A stretch of DNA of 64,000 nt from Hortaea werneckii (lineage: Eukaryota > Ascomycota > Dothideomycetes > Mycosphaerellales > Teratosphaeriaceae): assembly GCA_037044905.1 (NCBI GenBank), contig JBAOKB010000048.1:744001-808000 (forward strand), in the 5' to 3' direction. The first letter of the stretch is position 1. Each line of letters opens with the position of its first letter. Both the position numbers and the translations under genes were made by a program. The notes beneath the pieces were generated by a model that did not search any database, had not been told where the DNA came from, and saw nothing but the letters and a program-made list of their open reading frames with translations. Of the stretch, positions 44,787 through 56,252 are shown piece after piece.

Positions 44787-45722
44787 TCACGTGGACGGCC
44801 AGCCAGAAGCACCATGCTTCGCCAGCTCTTCCTCTGTATACTTCCACAGCCCATCTACCTGCTCCGCATCGTGAAATACCGCGTTGTCTACAGGCTTGCC
44901 GACAGGCACGTAGAATTTCCCACTTTCCACATCCTTAGCCGTGGCAGCCCACAACTGCGTCTTCGCCCCTTCCTCAGTCGTGACTCCCGTCAGCATGATT
45001 ACAGGCGCGGTAAGCCAGTACAGCAAGCGAGAGCCTTCTGCCTTTGCGCGCTCGAAGATTTCGGATTTGACTACACCCGGATGCACGGCCGTGCAATTGA
45101 TGTCTGGATAGCGCTCTGCTAGTTTGCGGATGAAGAGAATGTTGGCCAGTTTCGAGTGACCATACCGAGCCAGTGGTCTCCAGCCGAAAGCGTGCGGATC
45201 AGACATTTGAGAGACGTCGATCTTGCCACCTGGTGAGGCTGTATAGGCCATGGACGAGGTCGACACCACACGCAGGTCGGCAGTAGGGTCCTTTTGCTTA
45301 GTCTGGAGCATCTTGGGGAGGAGGAGTTGGGTCAGTAAGGCGTGGCCCATGTGGTTGATAGCGAACTCAATCTCGTAGCCCTCTTTGCTCAATCGCGGAG
45401 AGACGCTTGAGACGCCTGCGTTCAAGAACAAGATGTCCAGACGGTCGGCTTTGGAGTTGAAAGCGGATGCGCATGATTTGACGCTTTCGAAGGACGAAAG
45501 GTCAAGCTGCAGAACTTCAATGTTCGCATCAGGCGTCGATTCGCGTACATCGTCGACGACTGCCTTTGCCGTTTCCAGGTTTCTTGCGCAAATGTAGATC
45601 GCGGCTGGGTTGTGAGGCACGAGCGCTTCGACCGTCGCTTTTCCGATTCCAGCGTTGCCTCCAGTTATGAGGATCACTTTGCCGCTGAGGTCGCCAATGT
45701 CTTTCTCAGTATTAAACGTCAT
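44787..45722 (-). CDS. Short-chain dehydrogenase/reductase (retinol-dehydrogenase-like)
   Basis: NAD(P)-dependent oxidoreductase of 311 residues with the classical SDR layout: GKVILITGGNAGIG (TGxxxGxG cofactor loop, residues about 15-28), LQLDLSSFESV, LFLNAGVSS (NNAG-type motif near residue 100), RVVSTSSMAY (catalytic Ser) and RYGHSKLAN (YxxxK, Tyr and Lys near residue 190). CTAVHPGVVKSEI is the PG motif. The build matches the WW-domain oxidoreductase/retinol-dehydrogenase branch that is abundant in fungi; the natural substrate is unknown. The start is ATG 45722 (MTFNTEKDIG). There is no intron, frame break or signal peptide, although a hydrophobic stretch (WLTAPVIMLTG) near residue 240 could associate with membranes. 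It stands alone, not in a cluster of biosynthetic genes. Confidence 0.9.
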   Translation of the reverse strand: MTFNTEKDIGDLSGKVILITGGNAGIGKATVEALVPHNPAAIYICARNLETAKAVVDDVRESTPDANIEVLQLDLSSFESVKSCASAFNSKADRLDILFLNAGVSSVSPRLSKEGYEIEFAINHMGHALLTQLLLPKMLQTKQKDPTADLRVVSTSSMAYTASPGGKIDVSQMSDPHAFGWRPLARYGHSKLANILFIRKLAERYPDINCTAVHPGVVKSEIFERAKAEGSRLLYWLTAPVIMLTGVTTEEGAKTQLWAATAKDVESGKFYVPVGKPVDNAVFHDAEQVDGLWKYTEEELAKHGASGWPST

Positions 45723-46538
45723 TATCACCTCTGTATTCAGCTCAATACTGTATTGTTAAAGGAAAGGTGAAATAGTTGACTAAGAACGCAGTCCCACCGC
45801 TCTTGAATGTTACTACGGAAGGATGCGAATGCGAAAGCGATGCTGTCCGGAACCGATGTAAGTGATATTAATGGTAGTCGATAGTAGATGCCCTGTGTTA
45901 GAGTATCTCCCTTCCGATCTGACCAAGCACAGGAGCTGGAGAGGCCGACCGGAGTGAATATTGTGCCGACCGAGAGCCGAGGCACGTGGGCAGCTCAATT
46001 TCAACCACACCAGTATCTCGTAAGCCAGTAGTGGGAATACTAGTATATTGATACGCAACACAAAAAAACCGGTGATATTGTAAGAACTGCTTTAGTCGCT
46101 GCCAAAGACCTATGTACTATGATTTAGATGATAAGCCCAGGTTTTAGCACTCAGTAGATTGCTAGTACGGTCACCTTTTGACGTCTCACTATCGCTAAAT
46201 CCTCAATTTATCTGTGAAGGACCGCGTTTACAAAACTGTAGATTTCCAAGCACGTGTTCTCTTCTTTGTTCCGTCGTAGAGGAATCGTCTGTGTGATCGC
46301 TTTGCCAAGCGCGTGCTTTGAAAGTTCTTTGCGGGCCTAGAAGATATGACGTGCGGTCCAGATGTCTAATAAACAGCAGCAACTGAGCAGAAGAATTCAA
46401 ACTGGAATCCCACTGCAGTTGAGGAAAACGTCTCATGTGGATTGTGCTGCAAAAGCTGATTTGCGCGCAAATATAAACAATTTATTCTGAGAGATGCGAT
46501 CACGTGCAAGCTGCCAAGCATGTATCTTTACCAATCTC
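45723..46538. other. AT-leaning intergenic region before tRNA-Thr
   Basis: Noticeably richer in A and T than its surroundings, with many short TA-rich words. It could be the worn remains of an element beside a tRNA gene, but no terminal repeat or protein remnant was found. Confidence 0.35.
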
Positions 46539-46623
46539 GCCGCGATAGCTCAGTTGGTAGAGCGCGGCACTAGTATTCCTGCTATCAATGCCGAGGTCTA
46601 CGGTTCGAATCCGTATCGTGGCA
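46539..46623 (+). tRNA. tRNA-Thr(AGT) with a 12-nt intron
   Basis: Acceptor GCCGCGA pairs with TCGTGGC (one G-T pair); discriminator A is at 46623. The D arm is GCTC...GAGC, the anticodon stem CGGCA/TGCCG, and the T arm TACGG-TTCGAAT-CCGTA. The loop reads CTAGTA, then an intron at 46576-46587, then A; the anticodon is AGT at 46572-46574. A T-rich pol III terminator-like run follows near 46650. Confidence 0.92.
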
Positions 46624-47273
46624 ATAATCAGTTGCTTTCGTCCGGCTGATCTTTTTTTTCTTTTGGCCGGCGGTTCGCTGAGCCCGGAATAAATTTTTTC
46701 GACCCCTCTCCCCCAGCCGGGGGCGGATTATGGAAGGCCTGTGGTTGCTCGATGGAGCCTTCGCCTTCTCCCTTCTTCCCTGTTGATGGGCGAGCTTCTT
46801 GAATTACAAAGTTCATCGTTGTCCTTCACACTGCGTTGTTGAAACCGCGTGGAGGATAGGCTATCTGGTTCGCCGTCAAGGCACTTGATTCCACCGCGCG
46901 TCGACGCACCATCACGACTACTTGAAGGGTGATGTCTTCATGGTCAGGTTGTGTCTCCAGAACGATATTCACACGTCCATTTAGCATTAAAGTATCCAGT
47001 GTTCGAAAAGGTCGTATACGGTTGGGCAAAGAGCAACCGCTTCGTTGCTCTTCAGCCTATTTGCAATTCGGCGACCTTGTTGTGAAGATTGACGAGACAT
47101 TGATCTGGACCACAATGACCACATTCGAAGTGGTTGCTGTACTATCGCCTGGAAGTCAAAAATAAGATATTACCGTAAGGATACCACCGTAAGGACAGTA
47201 AAGTCTCTTTACATTAACTATATAGTTCTTCTTATAAGTCATCTACGTGACATAGCTCTTGGAGAGCTCTGGT
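46624..47273. other. Intergenic, tRNA-Thr to beta-xylosidase
   Basis: Contains the tRNA terminator run and the 3' flank of the xylosidase gene. A near-repeat of the word ACCGTAAGGA occurs at about 47173-47200. No gene was supported. Confidence 0.5.
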
Positions 47274-49714
47274 TTACATGTTGCCAGTGGCACCCTCCTC
47301 AAGCTGGAGTGGCCACTTGGCGATCGGGACAGCGTTACCTGTCAGGGTGAGGGAGTAGACGACAGAGCGCTCGTTGTTAAGAGCCAGCTCGTACTCGCCC
47401 GGGTAGACGATCAGGTCGCCAGCCTCATTAGCCCTCGCCAGCACACCGAGTGGGACCTCGATGGAGACGGTGCAGGAGCCACCTGGCGGGATGGTGGCCT
47501 CACGGTCGATGCCGACCAGCCACTTGATCGGCCTAGGAGCCGGGCCGCTCGTCGTGTTGGCGAAGAGCATGGCGGAGTAGTCGGAGTCCATGTCTCCGGT
47601 GTTTGTGACCTTGGCCTCGAAGGTGACGAGCGGAACGTGCTCGACGTATTCGTAGTCATCGTATGGCTGGGAGACGACCTCAGTGATGTTAAAAGTACCG
47701 GAAGAGTTGCCGGCGACCTCCTCATCGAAAGTCGTGTAGAAAAGTCCGTGCCCGAAAGCGTAGACTGGCTCGCCAGTGTACCACATGTAGGTCTGACCTG
47801 GGCAGTTGCCGTGAGGCTGCAATTCGGTGTCACGCTGGTCGAACTGGTTGACGTACTCAGCAGGGTACTGAGTTGTGACCAGGCGACCGGCAGGGGCACG
47901 CTTGCCCGACAGGACGTCAACGACAGCCTGGCCACCGGACTGGCCTGGGTAGCCACACCACATCAGGGAGTTCACATTGTCGTTGTTCTTGAGGGCAGTG
48001 CCATCGACCTGGCCACCACCAAACTGGAGGACGGTCAAGGGCTTACCGAGTTGACTGAGCTGGTTAATCAGCTGGAGCTGGTTGCCAGGCCAGGTGATGT
48101 TTTCTCTGTCGAGCGCCTCGTCTTCGATGGTCAAGTCAATGCCACCGGCGTAGACAATGACGTCCGAGTTGCGAGCGGCCTCAAGAGCCTCTTCGAATCC
48201 GCTGGTGTTCCTCCAAAGGATGCCAGTGCCAAAGGCATAGTTGACCTCCCAATCAGAGTCCTCGAATGCAGCCAATGGGCTGATGATGTAGTTCGGGGTG
48301 GGAGGGTAGTCACCGATCAGCTGTTGGGTGGCGTTGGCGTACGGTCCAATGAGTGCCACGCTCTTACAGTCATGGGATTTCTTGAGCGGCAGATTGCCGT
48401 CGTTCTTCAAAAGGGTCATGCCCTCGACGGCAGCCTCGTAAGAAATGTTCAACGCATCGGTGCGGACCACATCATCCCAGGTCAGGTCCCTGTACATGCT
48501 GGAGTTTCCGTCGAAGTACCCGGCTTCAAAGAGGCCAGAATACAGTCTCGTCAAGGCCCGGTCAATGGTGGCACGGTCAATGAGCTGCTCGTTGAGGGCT
48601 GGTGTCAGGTAGTATGCGTACTCAGTGCCGCAGTCAATGTCAGTGCCAGCTCGCATAGCGATGGCCGCGGCAGCAGTGCGGTTCGGTGCATCCATGTGGG
48701 GGTTGAAAACGCTGTAGACGGCACCGCAGTCCGAGGAGACGAAGCCATTCTGCTTGTCGAAGCCCCACTCCTCACGGAGGAGGGTTTGGAGCAAGAAAGA
48801 ATCCGAGCATCCAGCCTCTCCATTCACGGCGTTGTACGCGCACATGATTCCCTTCGCCTTAGCATACTGGATTCCGGTCTTGAATTGGGGGGTAAAATAG
48901 CCGGCCAAGTTTTGAGCAGTAATGTTCAGATCGTTGCCGAGACGGCTGTGACCGTGCCAAGTCTCCAAATCGTACCTGTAGCGCTTGTTAGTTGATGTGT
49001 AAACACTTCGTACAAGCGATATTCCACTTACCCGGCAAAGTGCTTGATGACAGTCTCGATCTTGGGCACAGCTGGGTTGACGCCGCCCTGCATGGAAGTC
49101 ACGTACTCATACGTGTACAGCGAGGACAAGAAGAAGGCGTCTTCGCCAGGAGTTTCCTGTCCACGGCCCCAGACAGGCGAGCGGAAGCCATTGATGTTTG
49201 GAGAGTAAACATCCAGGCCGTACCTGCCGGCGTTGCTGGCAGCACGAGCCTGGGTGGAAATGATATCACCGATTTGGTGAATCAGGCTGCGGTTCATGGA
49301 GGCCATCGACAGAATGGGCTGCGGGAAAGCGGTTGTCCAGCTGAACGAGCCATTGTCTGGCTGGTAAAAGTGGGTCAAGCCGTGAAGGGCCTCATTCCAT
49401 ACCTCATATGGTGGGACACCAAGACGAGGGACACCTGGAGCAGTGTTGACAGTGTTGTTGACCACTTCTTCTAGGGTCATCATCGACACCAGCGCAGAGG
49501 CACGCTGGTAAGCCGGGACAGAGGTGTTGCAAACGGTTGTCCCGGCCAATGGCCCATTATCGCAGTCTGGGAAGCCCAGCGGAATGGTTGCCAAAGTGCG
49601 CTGGTCCAGCTGCGGGTTGCCATTGGTGGTGTAGTCGTAGTAGCTCTGGTTGTTTTGAGCCAATACGGCCGGGGCGAGGAGCCCCAGACCAGCGGCGAGG
49701 GTTGCAGCCTGCAT
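47274..49714 (-). CDS. Secreted GH3 exo-1,4-beta-xylosidase
   Basis: Releases xylose from xylo-oligosaccharides outside the cell. Two exons, 49032-49714 and 47274-48975, flank a 56-nt intron whose join writes KHFAG-YDLETWHGHSR. The 794-residue length is usual for fungal BxlA/Xyl3-type enzymes. A signal peptide (MQAATLAAGLGLLAPAVLA) is followed by the GH3 N-terminal domain: VWNEALHGL, GRGQETPGED, the substrate-binding GIMCAYNAVNGE, and the nucleophile Asp in FVSSDCGAV (near residue 307). The second domain contains KNDGNLPLKK and MWCGYPGQSGG, and a C-terminal fibronectin-III-like domain has KVTNTGDMDSDYSAM. Many NxS/T sites fit a glycosylated secreted enzyme. No frame break. The start 49714 was chosen because the signal peptide begins there. 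Confidence 0.94.
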
Positions 49715-50302
49715 CGTAACAAGACCGCGACTGAAGGGAGAGAGGAAGAGGTACGAGGAGAGGTACAAACCTTGGAAGCAGCGCAGAGCCTCGTGTCTTA
49801 TATCCGTCGTACATCTCAGCTGCGCTGTTTACTGCATCACCAAGCTGCGGAGTCGTCTCCAGCGTGCTGCCAGGGCCAAACAGGCTGAACATCAGGCAAA
49901 GTGCGGTCAGCGTCATTCATGTTCCTGAATAGGATCATCAAGCTCGCGGAGCACGTCGTCGCTGCTGTATCCCCGCTCGACCATGTGCGGAGAGATGCAT
50001 GAAGTCGGTCATGGTGCATTGTGGCTTTAGGCAAAAGGACGGCTATCGGCACGCGAAGTTGGAAGCGAGGAAGCTTCCCGCTCGCCTAGTGCTGACATGC
50101 CTTAAGGCGACCAGTGCGGAGGTCCATGGGTCGTAGGGCTGACCCGCTCCCCGGAAGTCCGAAGGGGCGGGCTGGCACGTGGTTGTATCGGTGTTGTTGT
50201 CAACAATGTATGGTACAGTACCTGACATTTCCCCGGACCAAGCGCTGGGAAGGCCGCGATCGTTGGTGCATGTCCTGTTAGCGCTTGCATAGTCTAGTGA
50301 CA
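49715..50302. promoter_or_regulatory. Divergent promoter with CreA-like and XlnR-like sites
   Basis: 588 bases between the start codons of the xylosidase and the DENN-type gene. Words matching the CreA consensus SYGGRG occur on the minus strand at 49971-49976 (GCGGGG), 50149-50154 and 50231-50236 (CCGGGG). GGCTGA at 50137-50142 matches the xylanase-activator core GGCTRA. Such short words occur by chance, so this is suggestive only, but it agrees with glucose repression and xylose induction of xylosidases. Confidence 0.4.
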
Positions 50303-51990
50303 ATGGCGCATGGAGATATGCCGCCCCTTGCGGCGCTCTTCCAGGTAGTCTTCGATCAGAAGGTAGGGTACGGTGAAACGAAACAGAACATCCTGTCAGC
50401 TTTCACTTACATTACCTTAGCTATACGATTGCTTGGAAACGAAGCCTGCCCGACGCCGATCTCGGCGGCATCGAATATAAGTGCTTACCCTCCGGTCTAC
50501 ATAGCGTGGAATCCGACCTAGTCTACTTCATCCAGGGCCAGCGTCATGTGGGGATCAGTGCTTTTGCACAGGAAGAAGCAGATAGCCAGCATCGCAACGC
50601 CAGGTTCTGCGCTATAGGCGCCCTGGTCTCCTCTGGTCATGGCAAGCTGGGAAGGTGCTGGCTCCACGCAGCAGCATTGAAAAGGCTAGCGAGGCAGCTG
50701 GTTGGGAACAGCGACGATAAAACAGCGCTCGAATCGTATTGGAAGAAATGCCAGCAAACAAACGGGCAAGGCGCAGAGCATGACAGGAACGGTTCGCGAG
50801 TAGATGGCATCGGAAACACGCGTTTGAGCGAAAGTCAGCATGGCCTCAAGCTGGACGCGGAAGGTGTCGCTGATCACCCGGCACTGTACATGCCCGCCCT
50901 GCTTGATCGTTTTGGTCCTTTGATTTTCCCATTGTGCCGTGCATCACTGCTGCGAAAGCGCATCTTAATGCTAGGCTCGCCTCCGGTGCAGCGTAACTGT
51001 AGTATGGTCTACATCACCTCGATCCTGTCTAGTCTCCCTCGCGCCGCATGCGAGGTTCTACCGGCAGATACTGAACCATTGGCTCGGACTGACTCGCTCT
51101 TCAGTGTGGGGATATCTGACATACCGCTTCTTTCAGAAGCCAGCAGTCGAGCAGGCTGGATCGCAACCACAACGGATGATATCCTTGGCGAGAAGCAGCA
51201 GCTCTGGGATATTCTGGTCGAACTGACACCGAAAGAGCGAGGCTCAGCAGAACGGTGGCCACGCCTGCGTACCTCAGACGGTCGAGTCATTCAAGCAACT
51301 CAACGTGACCTTCGCAAATACCGTCTACTGCGGGGTGAGCTGGGGCGCATGCGACAAGCACGCACAAGATATAGAGACAGTGTTGAGCAGGACCGGCAGC
51401 AAGGCGGCGATGATGATCAAACGCCTCTCATGCGCAGCGCAACATTGCTCCATGACCCTGAGGGATACCACGCGTTGCGTGGCGATGAGGATGAAGTTGT
51501 CGAGCCAGTATCATGGTCAGCGCTGGCGTACAATGGCTTTATGTGGTGGGCCTCGGCCGGAGAAGAAGACGCCTCGGCCATGGAAGAAAGCGAGGCAGAT
51601 CGAGAACTACTCAGTGACTTACCAGACGTCCAATCTGTAATGGAGGACCCATCAAGCCGTGCCCAAGATAACGAGCAAGACGAAGCAGAGGAGGAGCTTA
51701 TCGATTCCCAAGAGGTGGCCACTGTCCTTACCGCATTCTTTCATCGTATCGCCGGGCTCATCGTTGGCACCTTGGCCGACATTGTGGCAGAAGCAGACGA
51801 CGAAACGGAAGTAGGGGTTGAGGAGGACGTGATTGACATATCGGCGGAAGACGTCAAGAAAATGGGCCTTGACGTGTGGAGCGAACGCGATCGGGAATTC
51901 GTAGAAGAGGCTGTAAGACTGTACTTCGGTCGCGAGGCGAAAGTGCAGGGTGGAGAGAGATTGCGAATTTGCGGCGTTAAAGTCTGCTAA
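50303..51990 (+). CDS. DENN-type protein, LCHN (DUF2347/DUF4484) family
   Basis: Member of the eukaryotic LCHN/DENND11-like family, which has a degenerate DENN fold and is thought to act in Rab-related membrane traffic; its fungal role is not established. Exons are 50303-50367 and 50421-51990, and the join across a GTACGG donor writes FDQKVGYTIAWKRSLPDADL, then IEYKCLPSGLHSVESDLVYF, a typical family opening. Later conserved text is MPALLDRFGPLIFPLCRASL, KRILMLGSPPV, VYITSILSSLP, VGISDIPLL, WIATTTDDIL and the C-terminal SALAYNGFMWWASAGE. An acidic tail ends the 544-residue protein. Taking the GTG at 50506 as start would drop conserved text, so the upstream exon was included. No frame break. 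It is divergent from the xylosidase gene, with no obvious shared function. Confidence 0.82.
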
Positions 51991-52809
51991 TACGTGCTGT
52001 TTGGGAGTTGCCCTGAAAGGAAGAACGAGAGGGGAAAGAGCATTGGGAGACAAATGTACGCATGCTTGCACAAAGATGAGTTTCACGCTGCGGTCCACTA
52101 TGAATTACTTACCACGCCGGTGCTTACAGATGTCATCTATTGTAGGTACTTGACTGATTTCCGGAATTCTAGCTCAATGTGTTCCTAAAGTTTCCGAATA
52201 CAATCCAAGAGTAGATGTCGAATGCTGACAACAACATCTTGTCAGGGCATCGTGGAGGTACGGCGCGGGGACGACAAGTAAGGTCATTAACTGGTGGCAA
52301 CATGCTTTGAGCGGTGCCTTTGAGATAGTCCATCTGCACATTGTCTGTCTCAGAGTAAACGCATTTTCAGCTCGACACGCGCAATTCTTCTCAAGGACGT
52401 CCCGTATATCGAAATGAAACAGGAGAGAGCTTCCAAAGTGGATAGATAGGTTGGGCCTGGCTGATGAAATAGGTCCTTCGTAAACACACACCGATCGCAG
52501 ACCGGAGTGCGGCATGCAACTCATAGCTCATTTTCACAGAGACGGGGATCGAACAAGGGGCATAAAAAGAAGAGAAGAGGAGTTGTTCCCGGTCGGCCTT
52601 TCTCGCCCCTGAAAGAGCTATCCACGGTCCATGCACGTAGAAGGGCGGGCCCAAGGAACTGTGAGGGTCGGGGTCGAACCAACTGCATCTCGCTCGTCGC
52701 TCCAATCTCGTGACCTGCGAATAAATAATAAATAGTTTTGCGGCAGGAGTTCGGGTGTTGCATGTGAAAGAGGTCTGTGCACCTTTTCATTGTTCTTCCA
52801 CGTCAACTC
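51991..52809. other. Intergenic, DENN gene to coiled-coil gene
   Basis: 3' flank of the DENN gene and promoter of the next. Small open frames on both strands look random. Confidence 0.45.
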
Positions 52810-54124
52810 ATGTTCTTCGACCTTGGATGCGCCTGTAAAGCTTTACTGACCATCTCAATAACGTCTGCGGCAGATACACTCGCAGAAAGAAATGAGGTGA
52901 CATCTCACCCACCATATGACGCGGAGATGTCAGAAGAAAGCGAGCTGCCAGACATGACTGGGGTAGACTTGGATGCATACAAGCTGCCCTTCGACGGCGA
53001 ACTACTGGAGAGATTCCTAGATTTCCCACCTGTCGAAGCACCTGGCATGATGACGGTCGACAGCTTGTTGAAATGGATATCATCAACAGAAGTAAAGGGG
53101 TATCTGCAGCAGTGGAAAAATCGGGTTCTCAGCTGGGAGAAAGGATGCGCAATGATCGAGACTTCTTTCTCCCTAAGTGAAAGATCGGCTTGGGACACCA
53201 TCGACACTCTCGTACATCTATGTTTCTCCTGCGACTCCTCGTCGGTGTTTGATTCGGGCGACGCTTTCGAAATGACAGCGTGCGTCGCCCGTTGCATAGC
53301 TTTAGCTAGCGACAGAAAGGGCACACCATTGCAAGGTGTTGTAGCCAAGCAACCATATTGGAGCTTTGAAGTGGCAGTGCGCCTGCTTATGACGGCTTAC
53401 TGCGACATGAGGGACCACAACACTGGTCACTTTATGAAATTGCTTGAAGGTCCAGCATTGCCACGATTTACGGCTCGGAAGCTGCGATTGAGTCACGGAA
53501 TGGTTCGTTTCAACAACAAAGCAGCCTTCAAAGACAGCGAGAAGGACCATGGGCCCACAACAAGCTCAAGGTCGATTGGAGATGGCATTACGACATTAGT
53601 ACAGCGCATGGCAGAGCACATCTCCAGGGAGTACACCCGCAGATAGACGAGATGTAGCCGCAAAGCACCGTGATGCCTGCAATGACTTCCAGCGTCGCAA
53701 TGACCAACTCAGGGACGAAGTCAAAGCGCAGACGGAGATAAATGACCTGTGGAGAGCCAAGTACAAATTTGAGCTCAACCGTCGGATGGCGGAAGAGACG
53801 GAAGATGCGAGGCGAGAGACGGAAGACGCCAAAGCGAAGCTGACGGAGGCCTTGGCAAGCGGTCGCGTGGTCGCCAGCGACGGTCAAGTTGAGATCGAGC
53901 AATTGCGTAACAAGCTTTCCCAGGCAGAGCGATTGATCCAAGCACAGGATCTCCAGCTGCAACGAGAGAGGGAGCGCGTAGAGCAAGAATTGGGGCGAGC
54001 GAAGATTCTGCAGTCATGCCTAAAGGATGAGAGGGACAGACTTCAAAGCCAAATCAGAGACATGAGGAGGGCGGAGCTTTTCAAGGCAACGGCTGGAGCG
54101 CCTTCCGGCGAGGCTGGGATCTAA
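52810..54124 (+). CDS. Unknown protein with C-terminal coiled coil (two frames)
   Basis: Family not recognised. The first 280 residues are globular-looking text (YKLPFDGELLERFLDFPPVE, MMTVDSLLKWISSTEV, TACVARCIALASDRKG, EVAVRLLMTAYCDMRDHN) in one frame that stops at 53646. The next frame reads on without a break as STPADRRDVAAKHRDACNDF and then a long coiled coil (EIEQLRNKLSQAERLIQAQD, LQRERERVEQELG) to a stop at 54124. One extra base between about 53590 and 53640 would explain it and give about 437 residues; an unseen intron or two separate genes are alternatives. Start choices are ATG 52810 or ATG 52927; the text between them is less protein-like. No signal peptide or enzymatic motif was seen. 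Confidence 0.55.
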
Positions 54125-54554
54125 TCACAGCTGCTGAAGGTCGAGTCCAGGGTCGTCGCAACCAGAGAAATGAGATGGTAGTGATGCGACCAAGAAGACG
54201 TTCACCTGATACCTGTAGGTACATAATTAAGGTGGTCATGGGAAGTGAAGTCTGCAAGGAACGACAGGTGAAGTCGAGCAGGCCCAGCTCGGCAAGCGGG
54301 ATGACAACCGGGTGACGGAAGTGAAGCGCATGTGCCAAACGATTGGCTCGGGAACGCTTCGTCCCAACGCCCGTGGCTTTGCGCTCCGATCAGTTTTCGC
54401 TAACCTCTCAAAAAGTTGACAACAGCTTCACCCCCAATCTTCCTATCCATCCATCAATACCACCAACTTTCATCTCCACTCAGTCCACCGCAGGACAAAC
54501 GAATTCCCCCTCTCCTCTTAGGTGAAGTGAAGAGCCAGACACACATCAGACACA
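54125..54554. promoter_or_regulatory. Upstream region of the phosphate carrier gene
   Basis: Contains a CT-rich stretch typical of strong fungal promoters and 5' UTRs around 54380-54530, just before ATG 54555. No gene was seen. Confidence 0.5.
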
Positions 54555-55678
54555 ATGAGCGGCACCGCGACTCCTCCCCCGACCTCGACCGGCAGCGTCA
54601 ACCTCGATGCGCTGAAGCAGAAGACTGAGGCTGCGGTCGAGCCCAAGAAGCTGAGCGGCGCGGCTCTGTACTCGCGTTTCGCTTTCGCCGGCGCTGTCTG
54701 CTGTTCCATCACCCACGGTGGTCTGACCCCCGTCGATGTGTAAGTCTTGCGCAGGCGCGACCCATTGGCCCACATTCGAAGCCATTGCAATGCCTAACAC
54801 CTCTCTTCCACAGCGTCAAGACCCGTATCCAGCTCGACCCGGTCACCTACAACCGTGGTCTGATCGGTGGCTTCCGCCAGGTCATCCAGAAGGAGGGCGC
54901 TGGCGCGCTCCTCACTGGTGCTGGCCCAACCTTCGCTGGTTACTTCCTCCAGGGTGCCTTCAAGTTCGGCGGTTACGAATTCTTCAAGCAGCAGTCCATC
55001 TCCCTCCTCGGCTACGAGAACGCTGTCCAGAACCGCACCGCCGTCTACCTCGCTTCCTCCGCCTGCGCCGAGTTCTTTGCCGACATCGCCCTGTGCCCGC
55101 TTGAGGCTACTCGTATCCGTCTGGTATCTGAGCCCACCTACGCTAGCGGTCTCGTCTCTGGTTTCACCAAGATGGCCAAGAACGAGGGTATCGGTGCTTT
55201 CTACTCTGGTTTTGGCCCCATCTGCTTCAAGCAGTAAGTCCTACTGACATCGAAAACAAGCCTCTAGTGGTCATGCTAACGCTTTCGTAGAATTCCGTAC
55301 ACCATGTCCAAGTTCGTCGTTTACGAGAAGGTCGCCGAATACGTCTACGCCAACTTCTTCGACAAGGAGAAGACCTCTGGCGGCATGAACACTGTTATCA
55401 ACCTTGGCTCCGGTCTGATCGCCGGTTTCGCCGCTGCGCTCGTCTCCCAGCCCGCTGACACCATGCTTTCCAAGATCAACAAGACCCAGGGCCTGCCAGG
55501 TGAGGGCACCACCACTCGTCTTGTCAAGATCGCCAAGGAGCTTGGCTTCCGTGGCTCATACTCTGGTATTGGCGCTCGTCTTTTCATGGTTGGTACTTTG
55601 ACTGCCGGCCAGTTCGCCATCTACGGTGACATCAAGAAGGCTCTTGGTGCCGTCGGTGGTGTCGAGATTGCCAAATAA
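54555..55678 (+). CDS. mir1: Mitochondrial phosphate carrier Mir1
   Basis: Inner-membrane carrier that imports phosphate with protons for ATP synthesis. Exons are 54555-54739, 54814-55233 and 55291-55678; the joins write THGGLTPVDVVKTRIQ and CFKQIPYTMSKF. It has 330 residues and no frame break. All three mitochondrial-carrier repeats carry the PxD/ExxK/R signature: TPVDVVKTR, CPLEATRIR and QPADTMLSK, each followed by its second helix with a G-rich turn (GGFRQVIQKEGAGALLTG, MAKNEGIGAFYSG, KELGFRGSYSG). Codon choice is strongly biased to C-ending codons, as in highly expressed genes. The first 40 residues are a Pro/Thr-rich mitochondrial extension. Confidence 0.95.
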
Positions 55679-56252
55679 GCGTCTCGCAACCAAGCGGAAT
55701 GCGAGGGAAGGAGAGATGTTGAATTATACAGAGCGAGAGTTGGCGAGTGAGGAGAAGAGATGACATTCAAACGCGAAGCATGCATAGTGTGGTTTTCTCC
55801 TGGTACAGCATCATGAGCGCGGCGTGGGCTTTTGAGAAGGTCTGCAGCCTAGATTATAGAGCACGCGCTGTGTAACCTGTGTATGTACATTAGGCTTGGG
55901 GTACCGGCGTTCAAATTCTTCAACAATTCACTCTTCGATGTCTTTTCTCCCTTTGTTGCGGCTTGTTACTAAACTCCTTTCATGAAACATTTGAAATATA
56001 TCCATCGCCACCAGCGGTTTCGAAGTGCCAACATTTGCCTGTCCATTTCACCCCAACTTCCCCAAAGCTGCCTACGCGTGGCCGGAGGTTCTCCGGTCGA
56101 AGGCCTTGGCCGTGGGTCGTCTGCTGCGCTGTGAACAGGGTATCTGTTGCACCATCGATCTAACTTCCATCGCATCGACAGTGTTGTTTAGAACGTAGAC
56201 CACATCCGTAGGTATTGAACATTCGTCTCCATTTCGCACGCTTCAATCCATC
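55679..56252. other. Intergenic, mir1 to amylase gene
   Basis: 3' UTR of the carrier and promoter of the amylase gene. Nothing else was seen. Confidence 0.5.

Noticed and set aside
45723..46538. AT-leaning block next to tRNA-Thr, possible RIP-mutated element
   Set aside because: No terminal repeats, target duplication or degenerate element protein could be found by eye.
47259..48995. 578-codon open frame on the plus strand opposite the beta-xylosidase
   Set aside because: It is the antisense shadow of a C-ending-codon-rich exon. The minus-strand frame carries GH3 motifs, and the plus-strand text matches nothing.
50506..51990. Starting the DENN-type gene at 50506
   Set aside because: That codon is GTG, and conserved family text continues upstream through an in-frame splice to ATG 50303.
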